From Pochonia chlamydosporia 170 (taxonomy: Eukaryota > Ascomycota > Sordariomycetes > Hypocreales > Clavicipitaceae), in contig NC_035795.1 in assembly GCF_001653235.2 (NCBI RefSeq), forward strand, positions 124,001 through 188,000: a stretch of 64,000 nucleotides of DNA. The letters are read 5' to 3'. Positions 46,051 to 57,639 of the stretch are shown here, in pieces; positions within the stretch are counted from its first letter, which is position 1, and each line of letters opens with the position of its first letter. The notes under the pieces are model-generated. The model saw nothing but the letters and a program-made list of their open reading frames with translations. It was not told the origin of the DNA and ran no database searches. A program made the translations under genes and the position numbers.

Positions 46051-46836
46051 ATGAGAATTTGGACCAGATTGGTTGATCGGCTTCAGTATTTGCGCCATTT
46101 GCTGGACGGTCATAAACGGAGGAGTGAATGGCCGAATAATGGACGAGACGGGAAATACAAGGAACCCGCCAGAAACAATAAAAGCCGCACTGCCCGAGCC
46201 ATTGGCCATGATGGCAACATCAACAGTCGCTATGATGTCGCGAAAACCATATTCACTGGACACAGCTCGCCAGGGACGAGTAACAGACATGATCAGAGCT
46301 CTCGAGGCAAACAAGGAGCGAAGCGACTAGACAACCGGTGCACCCAAGACCTTACCAGCAATATAGAGAAGACCGAGGCGAGTGGTCAATCTGCGTCTTG
46401 TTTCACGACTCCTGATTCAACCTCACGCAATGTTCCGCAAAGGAAGCCTCTCCCTGGTGGTCGTTTGAGTTCGACTTCGTCGACGTTGCACAATGTTCAT
46501 CAATCCTCGCAGATGGATGAAATAGGCAACAAACTTGCCTGGGAAACTGGTTCAGGGATCTCCCGAAGCCTCAAAGATGAAGGAAAAGACAATGCAAACT
46601 CAACAGACATTGGCGAAATTTTACACCTGGGACTGGACACCGATCGAAATCTGGATGCCGATTACACAACTCACGGGCGGGATCCCGTGGTGCACGACAA
46701 CATCTTTCCACAGGTACACACCATTTACCAGCCCAGGCGAGTTCGATCGATTCACCTGCATGAGCACAAATTTTACATTCAGCCAATTACACGTCAAACG
46801 GCTGAGAACGATGAGCCAGACATTCAGCTGAGGTAA
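46051..46836 (+). CDS. Hypothetical hydrophilic protein with C-terminal His-rich motif
   Basis: Single open frame of 261 residues from an ATG. The N-terminal two thirds is Arg/Ser/Asn-rich and looks disordered. The last part has DPVVHDNIFPQVHTIYQP and VRSIHLHEHKFYIQPI, resembling the PVVHE...HxHE...IxPI phrases of the allergen-like family, to which the divergent neighbour belongs. No signal peptide or catalytic motif is seen. A minus-strand frame at 45970-46314 overlaps and cannot be fully excluded. The first residues may be off if an intron lies upstream. Confidence 0.55.
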   Translation: MRIWTRLVDRLQYLRHLLDGHKRRSEWPNNGRDGKYKEPARNNKSRTARAIGHDGNINSRYDVAKTIFTGHSSPGTSNRHDQSSRGKQGAKRLDNRCTQDLTSNIEKTEASGQSASCFTTPDSTSRNVPQRKPLPGGRLSSTSSTLHNVHQSSQMDEIGNKLAWETGSGISRSLKDEGKDNANSTDIGEILHLGLDTDRNLDADYTTHGRDPVVHDNIFPQVHTIYQPRRVRSIHLHEHKFYIQPITRQTAENDEPDIQLR

Positions 46837-47000
46837 GAGTTGGTTGATGATCAAGACTCCAGTCGGGCAAACGGTGATGTAATGCTCAGGGGTGGTTTTC
46901 ACATACGTGGGTTAATACCCTTTTTTTTTCTATTCATGTGTCGGCTAAGCGACTTCTCGTGAGCATCAATAAGATGGCTTAGTTTTGTTCACAAAGAGTG

Positions 47001-47034
47001 TTGCGACTTCCGATCAGGCTCTCGGAAGTCGCAA
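47001..47034. repeat. Perfect 13-bp inverted repeat (hairpin)
   Basis: TTGCGACTTCCGA (47001-47013) and TCGGAAGTCGCAA (47022-47034) are exact reverse complements with an 8-bp loop. It lies 165 bp after the hypothetical protein's stop and 317 bp before the GH79 start. It could be a 3'-end hairpin, a protein-binding palindrome or a small mobile-element remnant. Confidence 0.6.
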
Positions 47035-47350
47035 AAAGTGCCAGGCACTCAACTAAGACTCTTCCTCCACTGCTGCTGACATGAGCATGCTGGTAAGATA
47101 AGCCGAATCTTTTTTTGGTATATTGTCGTTAGGCGTTGTGTGAATAAAGAAGGGATTGGCAGCACTGCCATGTAGATCGGCATCCACCAACGCCAAGACG
47201 GCATTAAGATCCTATGATGCAAGTCCAATATACAAAACCCACAGCCAAGATAAATAAGAAACCGCATTCAGATTTAACATTTTGTTTGAGGATATGTCTC
47301 TAAAGAGCTTTTGACTTCTTTCTTGTCCCTCAAGTCAACCTGCTGCCAGT

Positions 47351-49024
47351 ATGAAGGTTATTTTTTCTTTGGCTTGCCTGAGTCAGGCAATCTTCGCGCA
47401 GAAGATTGACACCAGCAGCCCTGTCACAGTATCTCCGCCGGAGACAAAGCCCAATGCCGCGGTGGGCGTTCCCAAAGACTTCGTGGGCTTTGGTATGGAG
47501 TCAGCATTCGTCAATAACTTTGACAATGATTTCTCGTCGAACCTCGTTTCTGCTTTAGCCCATCGAATGGGAGCTGCGCCCATTCTTCGCTTTGGAGGTA
47601 CCAGTGGAGACTATTTCACATTTAACCCCAACCAGAAAGAAGCTCGAACATGCAAGAAAGGGCCTTGCAACAGCAGCAAAGGTACTTTTGTCCTTGGCCC
47701 AAGTTTTTTCAACGTATACGGACGTTTCAAAGATGCCAAGATCGCGATTCAGGCACCTCTCGAGAACCCAATTAATACAACAAACACTCTCGAGTTTGTT
47801 TCCCGAGCGTGGAGCAAGCTTGACAATGGAAAACGAGCCGCCGCAATTGCTCTCGGCAACGAAGTAGAATTTATCTACAAGGATGGTGCAAAGTCCTACG
47901 TAGATGCTGCGCTGAAGCTTCAGGGCAGCATCATTAAGAACCTGAGCTTAACGCATGAGTCGTCAAAAATATTTGAAGCCGGAAACATTGCAAGCGGAAG
48001 TATCACAGGCAACAAAGGCTACCAAATGTAGGTGTAATATCTTTTGAACGGCTTGGTCGACAACATTGTGCTTACGCCATTGATAGCGACGACGTTTTGA
48101 AGGCCGGAATTAATAAAAACGGGCTCATCTCAGTCACAGCTGAGCATTGGTATCAGGTATCGGGGACACATCCATGGACAGATGACACAATGCAACGTAT
48201 GTTCCAATGTACGCGATTGGTCCATTTACTACACGAGTGCTAACAAATTGATTGCTGTAGGCCTTATGACAAACCACTCGGCCATTACTGAGAGATTCAA
48301 GGTGTATGCTCCCAACTTGAAGGCATCTCAAAGTAAGAACATTCCATACGCCATCGATGAGGATGCCGCTGTTCTTGGTGGCGCACCAATTACGTTCGCT
48401 GGAGGTTTTGGCTTCACTCTTTGGTCAGTAGACTTCAACTTGGTGGCCATGTCCAGAGGAGTGGCTCGCGTATCAAATCTCGCGGCCAGACCGAGTGCAG
48501 ATCGCGCTTTCTGGTGCCCAGATAACTCTGGTGGACCGAACAGTCCTGGTCCTCAAGTTCGCGCTCCCTATCCGGCAGCCATTTTTGTTGCCGATTTCAT
48601 TGGCAAAGGCAACGTCGCTGTCACAGAGATTGATACAAAACGTGATCTTTTGAGCGCATATGCTGCTTACGACAGCGGGTCAAAGAAGCTTCAACGGGTC
48701 GCTCTCGTTAACATGAGATTGTACAATGGAACAAAGGCGGATAAAAGAGGCAAAGAAACCTTCAAAGTTCAGGTTGGAAAAGGAATACAGAGTGTCAAGG
48801 TTCAACGACTCCACGCCGAGAGGGGGGTAGGAGCCATGGGATACGACTTTGGAGGACCAAACAGCAACGTGTCTTGGGCTGGTGAACAATGGAGTCACTC
48901 TCTCGATCAAGGAAAAGGTCATTACACAACTGGCAAGGTGGAAGAAAGCACTGTCAAGGTTACCAATGGTGTTGCTTCTGTGGATATACCCGATAGCGAA
49001 GCTGTGATGGTTTTTGTGCAGTAG
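47351..49024 (+). CDS. Secreted GH79 beta-glucuronidase
   Basis: Three exons: 47351-48027, 48087-48196 and 48261-49024, giving 516 residues. A signal peptide (about 1-16, ending SQAIFA) is followed by a (beta/alpha)8-type catalytic domain. It shows PILRFGGTSGDY and AIALGNEVEFIY, where the GNE glutamate is the likely acid/base. The IDEDAAVLGG stretch is where the second catalytic glutamate is expected. A C-terminal beta-sandwich domain typical of the family is present (about residues 400-516). GH79 enzymes release glucuronic acid, for example from arabinogalactan proteins or proteoglycans, outside the cell. The frame is continuous once both introns are removed. Exact substrate cannot be read from sequence. 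Confidence 0.9.
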
Positions 49025-49429
49025 CAGACTAGCCGATAGTTCTATTAGAGTATTAGAAATGATGATCCAACTCACAACCAGCCTGGGCGACATCTCACCA
49101 TTCGTTGTGAAATGCATCTGATTCTGCATGAAGTAAGCTTTCCCCATCATCTACATGATCGAAAACAGATGGTTTGGTCATGTCGGTGCTTTCAAGTGCA
49201 CTACTCTTTGCAAACAGCGGTTCAAATTCCCGCCTTTGTCGTGACCAAAATGCGCATGGAAGGCTCAAATGTAGGTACTAAATAAGGACAAGTCGTAATA
49301 TGATCACAGCATCATCACGGAGGGTTCGTGTTCTAACTGGAACTGAAAACAAGACAAAGCACTTACCGCCCTCCACCCATTGTACGGTGCAGTGGATGGG
49401 GAAGAAAATTGCAATTCTTCCATGATCAT
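49025..49429. other. Intergenic stretch, no supported gene
   Basis: About 400 bp between the GH79 stop and the decayed MFS gene. It holds the 3' flanks of both. No repeat or further gene is seen. Confidence 0.3.
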
Positions 49430-50817
49430 ATCTACACCACTCAGATTGTGCGATGGGCAGGTTGTCGAAGTGCCATTCACTTATACGACTCCGGTATAGC
49501 AATGCCGGCCCTCTTGCCCCAGATAACAAGAAGAAGAGGTATCAGCAAGATTTGTAACGACGTAGCAGCAAATCAAAAGACCAATATTTCGTAATATCAT
49601 GGCCTTAATCCAAGGTGTGAGAGAGAAAAGGATGCCCACAGCCATTACTAACCATGGTAGCACCAATAAACTACACAAGCCTTGTTAGCTAACCTTGGTA
49701 AAACAGATATCAAAGAAAATGACCCACCATGGCATTATAGCAAGAGGGAACGCTCCGCTGATGAAGAGAGAGAGTACAGGTTATATTCCGTTGACAACAG
49801 ATATGGCACAGGATACTCAGGTCGTTTTGAGGTAATACGTGCTTACGTCGTGGTAGCAATCCATGGCGTAGGAGAGAGCGATTGATTTGATGGCATTGGT
49901 GCCGAAGCCGAAGATTCCCAGTCCCACGGCGATTAATGGCCAAGGAGCACCCTAAAGAAGAATAGCAGTGTGTTGGCATGGAGTATGTGCGTAGCCCATT
50001 GATCACGAACGTAGCTAAGAGACAGGCTGACCATTAGGACACTTCCAGCCATGACCGGTGCCATGGGGGACGACATCCAAAGGCGCATCTCGCGCTCAAA
50101 AACACCATTATTGCGATTTGACAACCATATAATGGACCTATGAAGGTAGGCCGTTGTAGATTGTTCTTTTTAGAATGGTGTTATCCAATTTGATCTCTGT
50201 GGGAGTGTGTCCCATTTCCTTCCCAGCGGATATATGTTCCTCGTCAATGTGGCTCGTTATGTCGTCTGATTCCTCTTGACCCAGAACAGACGGCTGATCA
50301 ACGTGGCCATGATCCATTTTGCCATCGGAAAGGGCGACGTGCTTGGACGCTCCAAATGAAAGGAACGCAAACACAAAGTTCGCGAAAATAAAACGCATGA
50401 CCACCACATCCATCTCCATCCTTGGCTATCAACATAGGCAGAAGCCACCGGCCCTAGTGTCCCGCCTTTCATTTGGGAAAACATGAACCATCCATTCATA
50501 GCGGCGTGGCTATGCACACAAAATATGTCGGCGATAGTGATTTGCGCAATAGTCTTGCAAATAGCGCCACCCAGAGCTGAAAATAAATTGCTTCCAATAA
50601 AGTCGCCGTTAAGCTGGACGAATGTCATCAAGGCATAGAAGTTGACCAAGGTGAAGTTTAGGGTCTTGCGCCATTTAGACCAATTTAGGGGATCATTAGA
50701 ATCACGACTTGGCGCTGGGTTCCAGACCGTCTTGCCAACAGGCGATTCACTTTGACGATCAGCCTTGGTCTTTCTAATCTCCAGAGGCGCTACAATATGG
50801 TGGTGCTGGCGGTACAC
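49430..50817 (-). pseudogene. Decayed MFS drug-type transporter
   Basis: Minus-strand fragments of one DHA1-type MFS protein in the right order but in several frames. The N-terminus (DPLNWSKWRKTLNFTLVNFY) runs directly from helix 1 into GSNLFSALGGA. Helices 2-3 are therefore missing, although helix 4 (TIADIFCVHSHAAMNGW) and SQGWRWMWW follow. The frame then shifts near 50415 to reach NFVFAFLSFGASKHV. A second large loss precedes NRNNGVFEREMRLW (about 50110). Later parts (APWPLIAVGLGIFGFGTNAIKS and LFSLTPWIKAM) are again broken by stops. At least two deletions and two frame changes make a functional carrier unlikely. Confidence 0.78.
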
Positions 50818-50829
50818 TTACAATTTTCC

Positions 50830-51316
50830 AGGACAACAGTTCCTGGCACCCAGAATTCGACACTAGTCTCTGCTAATGGACTAGAATTCTTCATAACAGC
50901 CATGTTTGTGCACATCTGAATTGATGAGTAGAATTCCATGTATTGTTGAGTCACACGAATGGATTCAACTTACATAATTCTGAAATGGGGAGCTTGTGCT
51001 ACTGGCCCCCCTGCTCCAATAGTTGGAGCGTCAATATTTTGGACTATGAATTGCCAAGCTAGGAGTTTGGAAAGTTAAGAGCCATGGATTCACGAAAGAC
51101 AAAATATTTGGTATGAGTAGACATGGCAGTTGCTCTTCCGCTGTAAGCTGTGAGTGCTAAGACAAACCAATTCCGATGCCGGACCCGCCCTCTACTCGTC
51201 TTCTTGCATAAGTTGATGATCAAAGTCTTCACTGTGTCCTGGTACAATGGTCGGTTCATAATGTGCCTTAAGACTTCATACCGCCAAATGGAATCCTCAT
51301 CATCAAACTCAGCCAT
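50830..51316 (-). pseudogene. Unidentified coding remnant
   Basis: A minus-strand frame of 85 codons (MAEFDDEDSIWRYEVLRH..., 51316-51059) ends in a stop. A different frame continues at once with AWQFIVQNIDAPTIGAGGPV. A further piece after a possible intron (50869-50927) reads CTNMAVMKNSSPLAETSVEF. The order suggests one gene with a frameshift at about 51060. I recognise no family. It lies next to the broken MFS gene, so both may have decayed together. Confidence 0.4.
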
Positions 51317-51631
51317 CAGAATCTGTGGGCATCAGTCAGGGGCACAGCCCAGACAGATGGCGGATAATTGTAGCGCCGGATTAGGGTAGTTTAGCATAGC
51401 CTTCTTCATTACGGTGTTTGAGATGGCGAACTATTAGATCCGATACAGTCAACTAAGTAGAGCACATGCCCATTGCTAGTCGGTCAAATAGGCGAAGTTG
51501 GTGTGTGATGCAAAGTATAACCGGGAGTATGTATAATACCCCCACACAACGCAACAAGCAGATGGTCTGGTCAATATATTTGATACGTGTCGTACATGCG
51601 CTGAAATGTCTATCTTCTCTTTGTGTTCCAT
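51317..51631. other. Intergenic stretch, no supported gene
   Basis: About 315 bp between the unidentified remnant and the end of the amino-acid transporter gene. I see no gene, repeat or RNA in it. Confidence 0.3.
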
Positions 51632-53169
51632 CTAGCAAGTAAACGGGGGAGGAAGTTGACCACTGGCATAAGCATCAATAATTCCTCGAATCGTAACATA
51701 AAGACCAGCGACGCAAATAAAGGCACCAGAAAGGATTGTCGCAATGGCTAGAGCTGTTTGCGCCCATTGTCGACGCCAAGCATAGAAACCCGGGCCGTCA
51801 TGATATGCATCGTGAAGCCAAAACATGCCAGCACTGTGGAAAATAAACTTGTCAGCACATATTGCCGCATTTCGCTGCGAAACATAAACTGCTCGTGAAA
51901 TAGGGAGTAAGACACAACAGTGAAGCCTGAAGGATAAGCAACTTACATTCCGTACGTAAACCAGGCCGCGAAGAGTGAAGCGGCAATTCCAATCAAGTAG
52001 TTAAAAATTGGAACACCAACAGCGAGAAGGAAGGACAGACCATTCGCGAGGAGGACTAATCCAATCCATACACTCCAACCTATGATTGTGTGACTGTGAA
52101 GATGCTTCGAATGTCGAAATATTCTAACAAAGATTACCTTGCTCGCCGTGTGCGCATACAAGGCTCCAGCCAGCAAAAGGTTCGGTAGTGCTATTCCATA
52201 CGAGACCTTCTGCCAGTATGGGGGCAGCGAAGAAAATGATGGCGATTTGACCGTACTCCCAATATATCCATAGGTAACACCGGCAAAAATGGCGTAGAAA
52301 ACTGTGGCAAAAGACTGCAATGTATACGCTGCGCGCATGGCATGTCTCGGTTCCTTCATCTCGGAAACGAGCACAAAAAACCTGTGGCGAGCAAACGTCA
52401 ATAGCCGGAAGAGACGCAACATGAGAAGAGGCGTCCATTTGTCTTTGTCTTACATGAAATGTCCAGCAAACGAAAAGACTGGATTGGTGATGGACACGAA
52501 AGCTGTGTAGAAGTCCGATGCCACGGCCACCTCGACAGATCTGTTCGGATCAGGCGCAATACCAGCCGCTGCCATGCCCACAACTCCCGCAACAAATATG
52601 CTGAGAACACTGGCAATAGAGATCCAGCTCAAACCATGGAATGTTCTTGGAAGCGAGCACAGCAGCGTTGGGATAGCAAAAATGCCCGTGTATAACATGA
52701 GGCAAAGCCGATTGTCGGTCAAGGCGGCCAGCGCAATCTGACCAGCGAGTAGCTGTCCACCACAGGCGAATATTGAGAAGCAGAGAGTTCCAAAGGCCAT
52801 GATTTCACGCCCAATTGGCCCGAACATGATGAAGCCCGCGTCTCCCATGGTATGAACTTCGGGGTGTCGAAGCTTGAACCTGACCAGCAGCCATGAGGTG
52901 TATGTCGCAAAGACACCAAGAAACACAATAATGATGAGTCCAGGCACCATGCCCACCTGTGCGAGAGACGACGGTAGCGATAGCATGCCATTGGATACAA
53001 TCTCAGCGATCATGAGAACTGCCACCAATGGCCATGACAGCACTTTGTACTTGATGTCATGCTGGTCTTCTGGCCCAAACACGTCGACTTTGTCGTGATC
53101 TGTCGGAGTTCTGTCAGCCCAATCGGCCCTGATAGGCGCTTGTTTCTCTTCGACCCTAGAGGCAGTCAT
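51632..53169 (-). CDS. Neutral amino-acid transporter, AAAP family (Mtr-like)
   Basis: Three exons: 53169-52454, 52381-51947 and 51833-51632, giving 450 residues. The start at 53169 (MTASRVEEKQAP) is preferred over the in-frame Met at 53202. A polar N-terminal tail precedes about eleven hydrophobic segments, beginning YKVLSWPLVAVLMIAEIVSNG and followed by MLSLPSSLAQVGMVPG. Other landmarks are ITNPVFSFAGHF and VLVSEMKEPRHAMRAAY, completed by the first splice. This is the pattern of fungal AAAP carriers such as Neurospora Mtr, which import neutral and aromatic amino acids with protons. It precedes the sugar-acid genes but is separated from them by about 0.9 kb, so it may not belong to that cluster. 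Confidence 0.9.
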
Positions 53170-54109
53170 GTTGACTTGGAATGAGACAACTCCGATGAAC
53201 ATGCAACCGCAGTGAGTGTCGCTGGACTATTCAAGATGAATTGGCTAAATGAAAGGTGTCGAGACATCCTCTTCTATGGTCTCAGAAATGAAAAATAAAA
53301 GTTGCGCGTAAGACTGGAACAACCTTGTCACCAAACACTTTGCAGGACCCATTCACAATGCTACCACAACTCTGCGCTCGCTTGGGAATGAGGCCACCAG
53401 ACGCTTACTGGTTTGTACCATGGCGCCTCTCCCGTGTGCTAGGATTATACCTTGAGGCTTCTACCTGCTTGGGCCAGGTCCGGGCGTGAACTAAGCCATC
53501 AGCCGCTCAGCAGTGTCCACAACTTTTACAGGGGAAACGTAAACCCAATTTGGTGCCCTGGTCGATGATAGATGGTCAACTGGTGTCGTGTCTGGTATGG
53601 TCTGGTTCCCCTGAGCCTTTTTGAGTGGGTGGCGGTATGTTCGGGACCTTCCTTAAATGGCTAACTGAGAGTAACAACCTCTTATTGTGCCCCACAAAGT
53701 CCTCCAGCAGAGTCAGGCATTTGGCAGAGACATGATCTCTGGAAAGATGTCGGACAGGAGTCTCCCGGCTTCTGCAAGGACAGCATTAATTCATTTACGA
53801 AACCACGAGCTCCCAGCACCAAGACCAGAAGATGAGCTTACTTTGGCTTCGAATATTCTTCGAATACGCGTCCTCTCATGGGTTTTTGCTGAACTGCACG
53901 CCTTTCCATGAAATACGGGAGTGTAATAGTTAAACAATGAGTACGGGCACATTTGTCGACGAATTCTTAATGTCCAAATAAGATGCAATGTACCAGTTAC
54001 CCTACATACAGGCGAGTTCTTCGGTGCAAGTAATCCAGCATGCCTAGAGCTTGCCAAACAGAATTCCTGCCACCTAAACTAACATGGACACGCCCATACT
54101 CTACTGTGA
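53170..54109. other. Intergenic region upstream of the amino-acid transporter
   Basis: About 940 bp containing the transporter promoter and the 3' flank of the dehydratase gene. A 74-codon plus-strand frame and an 88-codon minus-strand frame overlap here without recognisable features. Confidence 0.4.
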
Positions 54110-55663
54110 TCATGACGTCTGCTCTCCCGGTACTCCTCTCCATGGGTCACCAAGCATCTTTTGTCCAACACTTGATGACCAAAATGCACCATTAGGACAC
54201 TCAAAGTCCTTGAACTGGGCTTCCTTCACATCGCACGAGTACCCAGGAACAGTTGGTGTGACATGATAACCCCCAGGAGTAATTGTCGCCGGTGCCTCAA
54301 AAGCCTCATGTAGATGGTCAGTGTATTCTAGTATGCTCCCCTTACCAGATACCACGATAAAGTCAATTGTGCTTATATGGGAGCAGAGCTCAACCATTCC
54401 CGCACCCCCAGAGTGCGGAACTACAGCAACGCCAAACTTGGCACTCATGAGAAGAACAGTCAAGATTTCATTGACAGAAGCCAGCCGACACGCATCCAGT
54501 TGCACCGCGTCGAGAGCCTCAGCTTGAAGGAGTTGTTTAAACATGACCCGATTGTTGATGTGTTCGCCAGTCGCTACACCAATGCCATACGGCTTCAGAG
54601 CTGACCGGATCTTGGCGTGGCCAAGAATGTCATCAGGAGATGTGGGCTCTTCGATAAACCTATATTTCCATTTAGTGTGCCTGCGACATGGCATCAAGAA
54701 ATGAGATACACACCACAAGTTAAGATCAGCCAATTTCTTCATATACTCAATTGCTTCGTCGACGTCCCAGAGCTGATTGACATCCACCATAAGTATGCCA
54801 TCATCACCGACTACTTCACGAACAAATCCCAGTCGCTTCCTGTCAGCCTCGATGCCTAGGCCCGCTTTGAGCTTGAAATGACGGAATCCTTGCGCCATTG
54901 CACTTTGCAGCAGCTCGCGCACCTAATTTTTGGTTCTCATAAGAATACTTGAATGGTATGCTCGGACCACCAACAATTTGTTGACCTTGGAGACTTACCT
55001 TGCTGTCGGAGTGACCCAACCACCCGGCTGAGGTGTTGTATGCAGGGATGGCTTTGTTCTGGAGAGCAAGTTGCATTCGTTCTGCCTTGGTAGCAGCCAT
55101 CTTCTTCAGCATTTCTAGCGCTTGTTCGGGCGTCAAGGCATCGGTGACGTAGCGAAAGTCCATTGTTCTCACAAATTCTTCAGGAGTAAAGTCTACAACG
55201 AGTCTCCAGAGCGGCTTGCCTTCGGCTTTGGCCCAGAGATCCCAGATAGCGTTAAGCACTGCATTAGTCGCTAGTTGCAAGACGCCGCGCTCTGGAGACA
55301 TGAATCGGATCTGACCTGACGAGATCTTCCGTTGAGTCTCTCCCATGTTTGACGTGATGGATGGGAGAGATCGCCCAACAAAGCGAGGTGCAAGAGATCG
55401 AATTGCAGTACAGAGAACGCTTCGAGGGCAGTTAGCAATGGTATATGGGCATTTGCAGACACTTAATGGACGTACTCATTGCCTTGGCCGTTGGCAAAAG
55501 ACCAACCGGTACCGACCAAACCTGTGTTTGTCTGATATTGCAGGTAACCAAATGAGTTTTCTCCAGCCAAGTTCATAGGATCGGTTCCAATGTTGTCTAG
55601 AGAAGTCGGCCATCGCAGGTCGCGGACTGTGAAGCCCGTAATCATGATACCTTCGACAGGCAT
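54110..55663 (-). CDS. L-fuconate / L-galactonate-type dehydratase (enolase superfamily)
   Basis: Four exons: 55663-55476, 55419-54999, 54922-54714 and 54659-54110, giving 455 residues. An in-frame Met at 55726 would add 21 residues, but MPVEGIMITGFTVRDLR at 55663 fits the family start. Enolase-superfamily residues are clear: HFKLKAG with the KxK acid/base pair, metal ligands in MVDVNQLWD, FIEEPTSPDD (restored by intron 3) and ATGEH, and the catalytic His in VVPHSGGAG. It resembles fungal Lgd1/GaaB of the D-galacturonate pathway and bacterial L-fuconate dehydratase. The reaction is removal of water from a hexonate to give a 2-keto-3-deoxy acid. It shares a 436-bp promoter with the aldolase gene that would cleave this product. 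Which sugar acid is used is not decided by sequence alone. Confidence 0.9.
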
Positions 55664-56099
55664 GTTGGGAACTGGTTTACAAAGACACAACCCTTCTGAA
55701 GAGGCTAATCGCACAACGCTAGGCATGGAAACCGAGCGGCCATGACGAACACTTCTGAGTATTTACCATGCCCGAGTTGCCATTGCGCAACTAAATCCGG
55801 CATATCTGCCTATTGTTCCGGCAATGTTCTGTCTGAAATGAGGCGTCGGCATTCCGAGCTCGGAACTCTTGCTCGGAACCTAGCAGTTGGTGAAGTGGAA
55901 CGAGGCTTCACTTACACTACCAGTCGACGGAAAAGCACATTGGGAGATCTATTCAGGCGGCGGTCCGAAGCCATTTCAATTCTTGACGCGTATCTCGTAA
56001 ATATTTGAGTGACTGAATGATGCTAGTATCGTGTGGTCCCAAAATTGCTTTCAGGCTCTTCCCCAACTAGTGTAGACCTTCTTGATTGACTTGTTTATC
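55664..56099. promoter_or_regulatory. Bidirectional promoter of dehydratase and aldolase genes
   Basis: The 436 bp between the two divergent start codons (55663 minus, 56100 plus) must carry both promoters, so the two enzymes are probably co-induced. I could not identify a specific regulator site by eye. Confidence 0.5.
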
Positions 56100-57564
56100 A
56101 TGTCTGGCGCACGATTTCTTCGTCTCCAACCTGGGGTATACGCGCCGGTTCCAACTCCTTTTAAAAGCGATGGAATTGAAGAAATTGACATCACAGTCTT
56201 TGAGTCTACTGTCTATCGCATTGCCAAAGCTGGCGTCGGGGTTTTGATCGGGGGCACGTTGGGCGAGGGTCATTTGCTCAGCCGCGATGAGCGTGCGACT
56301 TTGATCAAGTCTGCCAAAAAGGCACTTCGTCACGCTGGTCTCTGTGACGAAATTCCGGTAATTACAGGCATAGTCGGAGCGAGTGTGCGCGAGTGCATTT
56401 CGCAAGCCGAAGAGGCAGCCTCGTCCGGAGCAGATGCAGTGTGAGTGGCATGATGCAGCTTTGGGGATTCTTCGATCATGCTGTAGCTTTGCTAATCAGA
56501 AATTGACAATCAGCATTGTTGCTCTTCCGGCATATTTTGCCTTTGTTTATGGCAGCGATAGAGCTGCAGTGTCTGGCTTCTTCACCTCCGTTGCCGACAA
56601 AAGCCCCTTGCCCTTGATCATATACAACGTGAGTGCCAGACATTGTGATTTGTTTGCCCAGCGTCGTATTGGACTAACACGTTGATCTTTCAGATACCAT
56701 TCGCTGCTGGAGGAGTTGATCTGGATGCGCAAGCCTTGATGGTTCTCTCGTAAGTAGTAACGAAGTGAACAATCATTGCTTGGTATAGCTTTGACATGCT
56801 AACTAGTCTTGTTCATAGAGAGCACCAAAACATAACGTACGAATAGCCCGCTCAGGTTTAGTTGATTTATTAATATTCTGCGTGTCTTATGAAACGTAGT
56901 TTGCTGATTAAAACCATAGCGGTGTTAAGCTTACGTGCTGCAACATTGCAAAGGGCCATCGTTTAGCACTACATGTCAACGCGCCCGAGTATCAGGCACG
57001 ACATCGACTTCCCTTTCTAGTGCTACCGGGCTCTACGGATTACCTTCTTCCTGCATTGGTCGCGAGGCAACATGGTTGTATTGGCGGACCGTAAGCAATG
57101 CCCACTCAAATCACAGAAGGTGACCGCTGACCGAATTTCGAGCGGCAAACAGAGCAAATTTATATCCAAAGACCTGTATGAAGCTTTACCAAACCGCGGT
57201 TGAGGCACTGGAGACGGGAAATTTTGAGATGTTTGTCCGACGCTGCAAATAAATTATGAGTAGGCTTCTGACCTTGTTTGACAGGCTTCGACAGGCACAG
57301 GCGTTGCAGGATCTCGTCACCGAAGCGGATTCAGTGATCAACAAAGTGGTAAGTCATCAGACTTCATCCGTAAACATCCCCCCGCCCTGGAATGCTAATT
57401 GAAACGTCTAGGGATTTCTTGGCATCAAGACTGCCATGCACATTCACGTCGATGATGCGATAGGTGAATCATTTCGCAAACCGCTGACGGGTCTTGGCCC
57501 ATCCGCAAAGGAGGAGCTGAAGGATGGACTGCGAAAGATTTTCGAATACGAGAATACTCTATGA
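56100..57564 (+). CDS. DapA-family keto-deoxy sugar acid aldolase
   Basis: Eight exons: 56100-56440, 56514-56628, 56694-56749, 56819-56836, 56920-57090, 57153-57230, 57285-57348 and 57412-57564, giving 331 residues. At first sight stops interrupt the gene, but every break carries splice sites and the joined frame is intact. Family residues are GGTLGEGHLLS (phosphate/carboxylate loop), Tyr151 in LIIYNIPFAAGG and the Schiff-base Lys180 in GVKLTC, both formed by splicing. The C-terminus has GGPANLYPKTCMKLY. It matches the fungal GaaC/Lga1 type (2-keto-3-deoxy-L-galactonate aldolase), which splits the acid into pyruvate and an aldehyde. The dehydratase next to it makes the expected substrate. Exon 4 is only 18 nt long. 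Confidence 0.88.
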
Positions 57565-57639
57565 TCGTGGTATTGTTGGATGACATAAACGTGGTGTTTT
57601 CATAGCGCAGGTTTACTAGCCTAGTCCCTTCAAATTTAA

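Noticed and set aside
45970..46314. 114-codon minus-strand open frame
   Set aside because: It overlaps the plus-strand 261-codon frame that carries a family-like motif, and shows no domain of its own. Kept as a weak alternative only.
56750..57290. Aldolase gene looked like a pseudogene because of several in-frame stops
   Set aside because: Each stop lies within a segment with donor, branch site and acceptor. Joining the exons restores GVKLTC, GGPANLYPKTC and the C-terminus in one frame.
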